Shown here piece by piece: positions 4,303 to 6,980 of a stretch of DNA of 6,980 nt. Position numbers and translations under genes: made by a program. Position 1 is the first letter of the stretch; each line of letters starts with the position of its first letter. The stretch covers positions 1 to 6,980 of the forward strand of contig JBBRHH010000329.1 in NCBI GenBank assembly GCA_038222915.1. Direction: 5' to 3'. Origin of the DNA: JBBRHH01 sp038222915. GTDB lineage: Bacteria; Planctomycetota; Phycisphaerae; Tepidisphaerales; Tepidisphaeraceae. The notes under the pieces were generated by a model. That model was given only the letters and a program-made list of their open reading frames with translations. It made no database searches and was not told where the DNA came from.

Positions 4303-5750
4303 CGATCTTTCTTTTCCATGAATCCAGACTTCTTGGTCTTGATCATCGGGCCGCCGGGCATACCGAGGTTCGAGAGGTTTCCGGACATCAGATTCTTCAT
4401 CAGGCTGAGCTTTCCCATCATGCCCATGCCGCTGACGGCCTTCATCATGTCGCGGCTGGTCTCGAACTGCTTGATGAACTGACCGATCGTGTTCAGTTCC
4501 ACGCCCGCGCCGCGGGCGATGCGGCGGCGACGGCCGGCGTCGAGCAGGGAGACGTTTTTTCGTTCCTTGCCGCTCATCGAATTGTAGATGGCCTGCATCT
4601 GGCCCATCTGCCTTTCGACATCCCCTTCCTGAAGATTCATGTTCTTGGTCATCTGGCTCATGCCCGGGATCATGCCCATGACCTTGCCCATCGGACCAAG
4701 CTTTTTCACCTGCGTCATCTGGGCCATGAAGTCTTCGAGCGTCAGAACTCCCTTCTCCATTTTCTGCTGGAGGCGAAGGGTTTCCTCCTGATCGAATTTT
4801 TCCTGCGCCTCGGTAACGAGCGAGACGATGTCGCCCATCCCGAGGATGCGGCTGGCCATGCCTTCGGGGCGAAACTCCTCGAGGCGGTCGAGCTTTTCGC
4901 CGACGCCCAGGAATTTGACCGGCTTGCCGGTGACGACTTTCGCGGAAAGAAGCGCACCGCCGCGGGTGTCGGAGTCGAGTTTGGTCAGAATCAGCCCGTC
5001 GAGCTCCAACTGCTCGTTGAAGGACTTGGCGGCGTTGACGGCGTCCTGGCCGGCCATGGAATCGAGGACGAGGTAGATCTGGGCCGGCTTGATCTGCGTG
5101 TTGATGTCGCGCAGTTCGCCCATCAACTCGTCGTCAATGTGAAGTCGTCCGGCGGTGTCCAAAATTACAACATTTCGGCCGGTGGCCTTCGCCTGGGCGA
5201 TGGCAGCGCGGCAGACCGAGACGGCCGCGCCTTTGGCGACCTGCCCGTGCGGGGCGGCCTTGGTGAGATCGGTGTAGACGGGCACGCCAAGCTGCTGGCC
5301 GATGGTGGCGAGCTGTTCGATGGCGGCGGGACGCTGCAAGTCGGCGGCGGCGAGGAGCGGATGGCGGCCTTTGCCGACGAGGTATTTGGCAAGCTTGCCG
5401 CAGGTGGTGGTTTTGCCGGCGCCCTGCAGGCCGCACATCATGATGACAGTAGGGCCTGGATCGACAAAAAGGATCGCGGAGTCGACGGGTCCCATCAAAT
5501 TGACGAGTTCGTCGTAAACGATGCGGACCATCAACTGGCCCGGCTGAAGCGACTTGATGACCTCCTCGCCCTCGGCCTTTTTCACCACCGCGTCGATGAA
5601 GCTCTTGACGACGTCGAGGTTGACGTCGGCCTCGAGAAGGGCGGTGCGCACTTCGCGCATGGCTTCGCGGACGTTCTCTTCAGAAATCCGGCCACGGCCC
5701 GAGAGGTTGCGGAAGAGGCCGGAGAATTTGTCGGTTAGCGAGTCAAACAT
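4281..5750 (-). CDS. ffh: Signal recognition particle protein Ffh (SRP54), complete, 489 aa
   Basis: GTPase of the signal recognition particle. It binds signal peptides at the ribosome exit together with 4.5S/6S SRP RNA and docks with FtsY at the membrane. The N domain spans about 1-90 (FDSLTDKFSGLFRNLSGRGR start). The G domain has the P-loop GLQGAGKTTT (107-116), DLQRPAA (137-143), DTAGR (198-202), GQDAVN (234-239), TKLD (256-259) with DTRGG (261-265), and GVGEKLDRLEEF (282-293). The linker is RILGMGDIVSLVE-like (301-313). The methionine-rich M domain (about 325-470) contains GMIPGMSQM (359-367) and the RNA-binding region RRRRIARGAG (407-416). The C-terminus is a lysine-rich tail ending NKKKRR. 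Length is slightly above the roughly 450-residue norm. The G4 neighbourhood TKLDSDTRGG differs from the common TKLDGDARGG. The ATG at 5750 matches family N-termini but lacks a Shine-Dalgarno. Downstream is a convergent gene, so rpsP/trmD do not follow as in many bacteria. Confidence 0.98.
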   Translation of the reverse strand: MFDSLTDKFSGLFRNLSGRGRISEENVREAMREVRTALLEADVNLDVVKSFIDAVVKKAEGEEVIKSLQPGQLMVRIVYDELVNLMGPVDSAILFVDPGPTVIMMCGLQGAGKTTTCGKLAKYLVGKGRHPLLAAADLQRPAAIEQLATIGQQLGVPVYTDLTKAAPHGQVAKGAAVSVCRAAIAQAKATGRNVVILDTAGRLHIDDELMGELRDINTQIKPAQIYLVLDSMAGQDAVNAAKSFNEQLELDGLILTKLDSDTRGGALLSAKVVTGKPVKFLGVGEKLDRLEEFRPEGMASRILGMGDIVSLVTEAQEKFDQEETLRLQQKMEKGVLTLEDFMAQMTQVKKLGPMGKVMGMIPGMSQMTKNMNLQEGDVERQMGQMQAIYNSMSGKERKNVSLLDAGRRRRIARGAGVELNTIGQFIKQFETSRDMMKAVSGMGMMGKLSLMKNLMSGNLSNLGMPGGPMIKTKKSGFMEKKDRNKKKRR

Positions 5751-5847
5751 GATGGCGGTTATTGTAGAGGGGGAGGGCGGGATTGTGGAGGATGCGATTG
5801 CGGGGGGTCGTGCGACAAGCGGATCCTGGGCATCGTGGTCTTGAGAA

Positions 5848-6980
5848 TTAAACCCGACGATTTAACTGCGCGCACCGCTGATAGACTGCTGCCAGCCGAT
5901 CCAAATGCACGCCATAAGCCAGTGACCCGCGCAAGGAGATCGCGTGGGTATGCATGAGCCTCCTGTTTGAAGAGTCCATTGTCATCCTGTAGGCCGCAGC
6001 CAATCCTTCCACGTCCTCCGGCCCGTCCAGGACAAATCCTTCGCGGCCATTGCTCATAATCTCACACGCGCCATTCTGCTTTGTCGAAATCACCGGCAGG
6101 CCCATGGCCAGTGCTTCGAGCACCACAAGGCTGCAAGGATCATGGCGCGTGGGCAGCACGAAAAAATCCGCGGCCAGATAGAACGACACGGGATCATCGG
6201 TTCGCCCCGCAAAAATTACCTGCTGCTCCACACCGAGACTTTTGGCCATTCTTCTCCAGGGCGCGGCTTCCTCCTTGCCCACGACCAGCAACACCAGCCG
6301 CTCATCTTGCACCCGCGCCAAGGCCTGCATTGCCGGCGCCAGTCCTTTGCGGGAAAAATCCTGGGCGATCATCAACCCCACCACCTTGTCGGCACCGATC
6401 CCCAGCCGGTCCCGTAGGTCGTCCCGACTTGCAGGTCGAGCGGCCGGATCAAACTTCATAAGATCGACCGCATTGAACAGCGTCGCCAGCCGCTCTTCTT
6501 CGATCGTATAGTGCTTCCGCAAATTCGCCTTCAAGTACTCCGACAGACAAAGCACCACTGGCCCATCGGTCTTTTCCAACAGCTCACGCTCCACCCGGGC
6601 GAACGCCCGCCGCTTGGCGTTCAAGAAATTTCCGACCCGCGCTGCTCCCCGCAGAATGGCCTTGCCATACTTCAACTCGCCGCCATTGAGATAGTCTGCC
6701 GCGATTCCTGCGTGTGGGTGATAAACGTCACACGAGCGGACCGGCAGCATCGCATGCACCATGTCGTAGGATCGTTTTTTTAAATGCGACGCCACCCCAT
6801 CGATGAATGAAACGTAGCGGCGCATCCGCGTAGCTCCCGACGCCGGTACGCAAACCCGCCCGGCCTCTCCTGCGTAATCCCCGAGATCCGATGCGATAAT
6901 TGAAACCTTCAACCCCCTGCCAAGCAACCCGGCCGCCAAGTCGGCCGTGTATCGCTCTGCGCCGCCGCGGCGTGGATCAG
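5848..6980 (-). CDS. WaaG-like GT4 glycosyltransferase (5' end cut by window edge; 376 residues visible)
   Basis: GT-B fold retaining glycosyltransferase that moves a sugar from a nucleotide donor, probably onto an LPS core, glycolipid or exopolysaccharide acceptor at the inner face of the inner membrane. The visible frame opens at the right edge with PRRGGAERYTADLAAGLLGRGLKVSIIASD. This is the standard N-terminal motif, so the start lies only a short way outside; the TTG at 6939 is an internal Leu. Next comes CDVYHPHAG (visible residues about 83-91), which resembles the WaaG DVYFAAD region. The C-terminal donor domain has LFNAVDLMKFDP, AQDFSRKGL (Arg210/Lys211, phosphate-contacting pair), VVGKEE, IFAGRTDDPVSFYLAADFFVLPT and HDPCSLVVLEALAMGLPVIS. 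The usual EX7E motif is DX7E here (Asp280, Glu288), a variant I recall in WaaG-like relatives. The gene is upstream of ffh on the same strand with a 97-bp gap. Acceptor and sugar cannot be inferred. Confidence 0.93.
   Translation of the reverse strand, partial: DPRRGGAERYTADLAAGLLGRGLKVSIIASDLGDYAGEAGRVCVPASGATRMRRYVSFIDGVASHLKKRSYDMVHAMLPVRSCDVYHPHAGIAADYLNGGELKYGKAILRGAARVGNFLNAKRRAFARVERELLEKTDGPVVLCLSEYLKANLRKHYTIEEERLATLFNAVDLMKFDPAARPASRDDLRDRLGIGADKVVGLMIAQDFSRKGLAPAMQALARVQDERLVLLVVGKEEAAPWRRMAKSLGVEQQVIFAGRTDDPVSFYLAADFFVLPTRHDPCSLVVLEALAMGLPVISTKQNGACEIMSNGREGFVLDGPEDVEGLAAAYRMTMDSSNRRLMHTHAISLRGSLAYGVHLDRLAAVYQRCAQLNRRV

Noticed and set aside
5139..5738. Plus-strand open frame of 199 codons.
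   Set aside because: It is the mirror of the ffh N and G domains, Gly/Ala/Asp-rich, a usual artefact of GC-rich coding DNA.
5761..5766. TACAAT on the minus strand as a -10 box for ffh.
   Set aside because: No acceptable -35 lies 16-18 bp upstream, and the leader would be only 3-4 bases long. Kept out as unsupported, though leaderless transcription cannot be excluded.
1..6980. Mobile island, integron or phage defence system suggested by a recombinase gene at the edge.
   Set aside because: The recombinase is of the housekeeping Xer type, and ffh is a core gene. No terminal inverted repeats, attachment-site duplication, transposase or defence domains are seen.

Overview
The window reads as an ordinary chromosomal stretch of a moderately GC-rich, Gram-negative-type bacterium. 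The best guess for the organism is Planctomycetota. That rests on the style of the lipoproteins and small helical proteins, on the Ffh G4 region reading TKLDSDTRGG rather than the usual TKLDGDARGG, and on several genes having no clear Shine-Dalgarno sequence. The taxonomic call is an inference from memory, not from a search. Almost everything is on the minus strand; one 61-codon gene is on the plus strand. There are no tRNA or rRNA genes, IS elements, CRISPR arrays or phage structural genes.

Layout from right to left, in the direction of most transcription. Positions 6980-5848 hold a WaaG-like GT4 glycosyltransferase whose N-terminus is cut by the window edge. Positions 5750-4281 hold ffh, the complete 489-residue SRP GTPase. 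A small plus-strand gene of unknown function (4088-4273) converges on ffh with 7 bp between the two stop codons, and diverges from the next minus-strand group.

That group is a probable envelope operon. It encodes a DUF4190-like membrane protein with a C-terminal soluble domain (4004-3276), a TolB-like beta-propeller lipoprotein (3189-1975), a second lipoprotein that loosely resembles the CsgG/LpoB type (1970-1263, 4 nt after the previous stop), and a 72-residue conserved-looking small protein (1166-948). After a 254-bp gap with only weak hairpins and a short direct repeat comes the N-terminal three quarters of a XerC/XerD tyrosine recombinase (693-1), cut by the left edge.

The housekeeping genes (ffh, xer) and the glycosyltransferase are confident. 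The least described material is the four-gene envelope cluster and the two small proteins. If the window holds a new system, it is most likely a lipoprotein pair (propeller plus CsgG/LpoB-like) made from one transcript with an inner-membrane partner. The evidence for this is gene order and localisation signals only. Several starts were moved inward from the longest open frame because of Shine-Dalgarno sites or signal-peptide shape.
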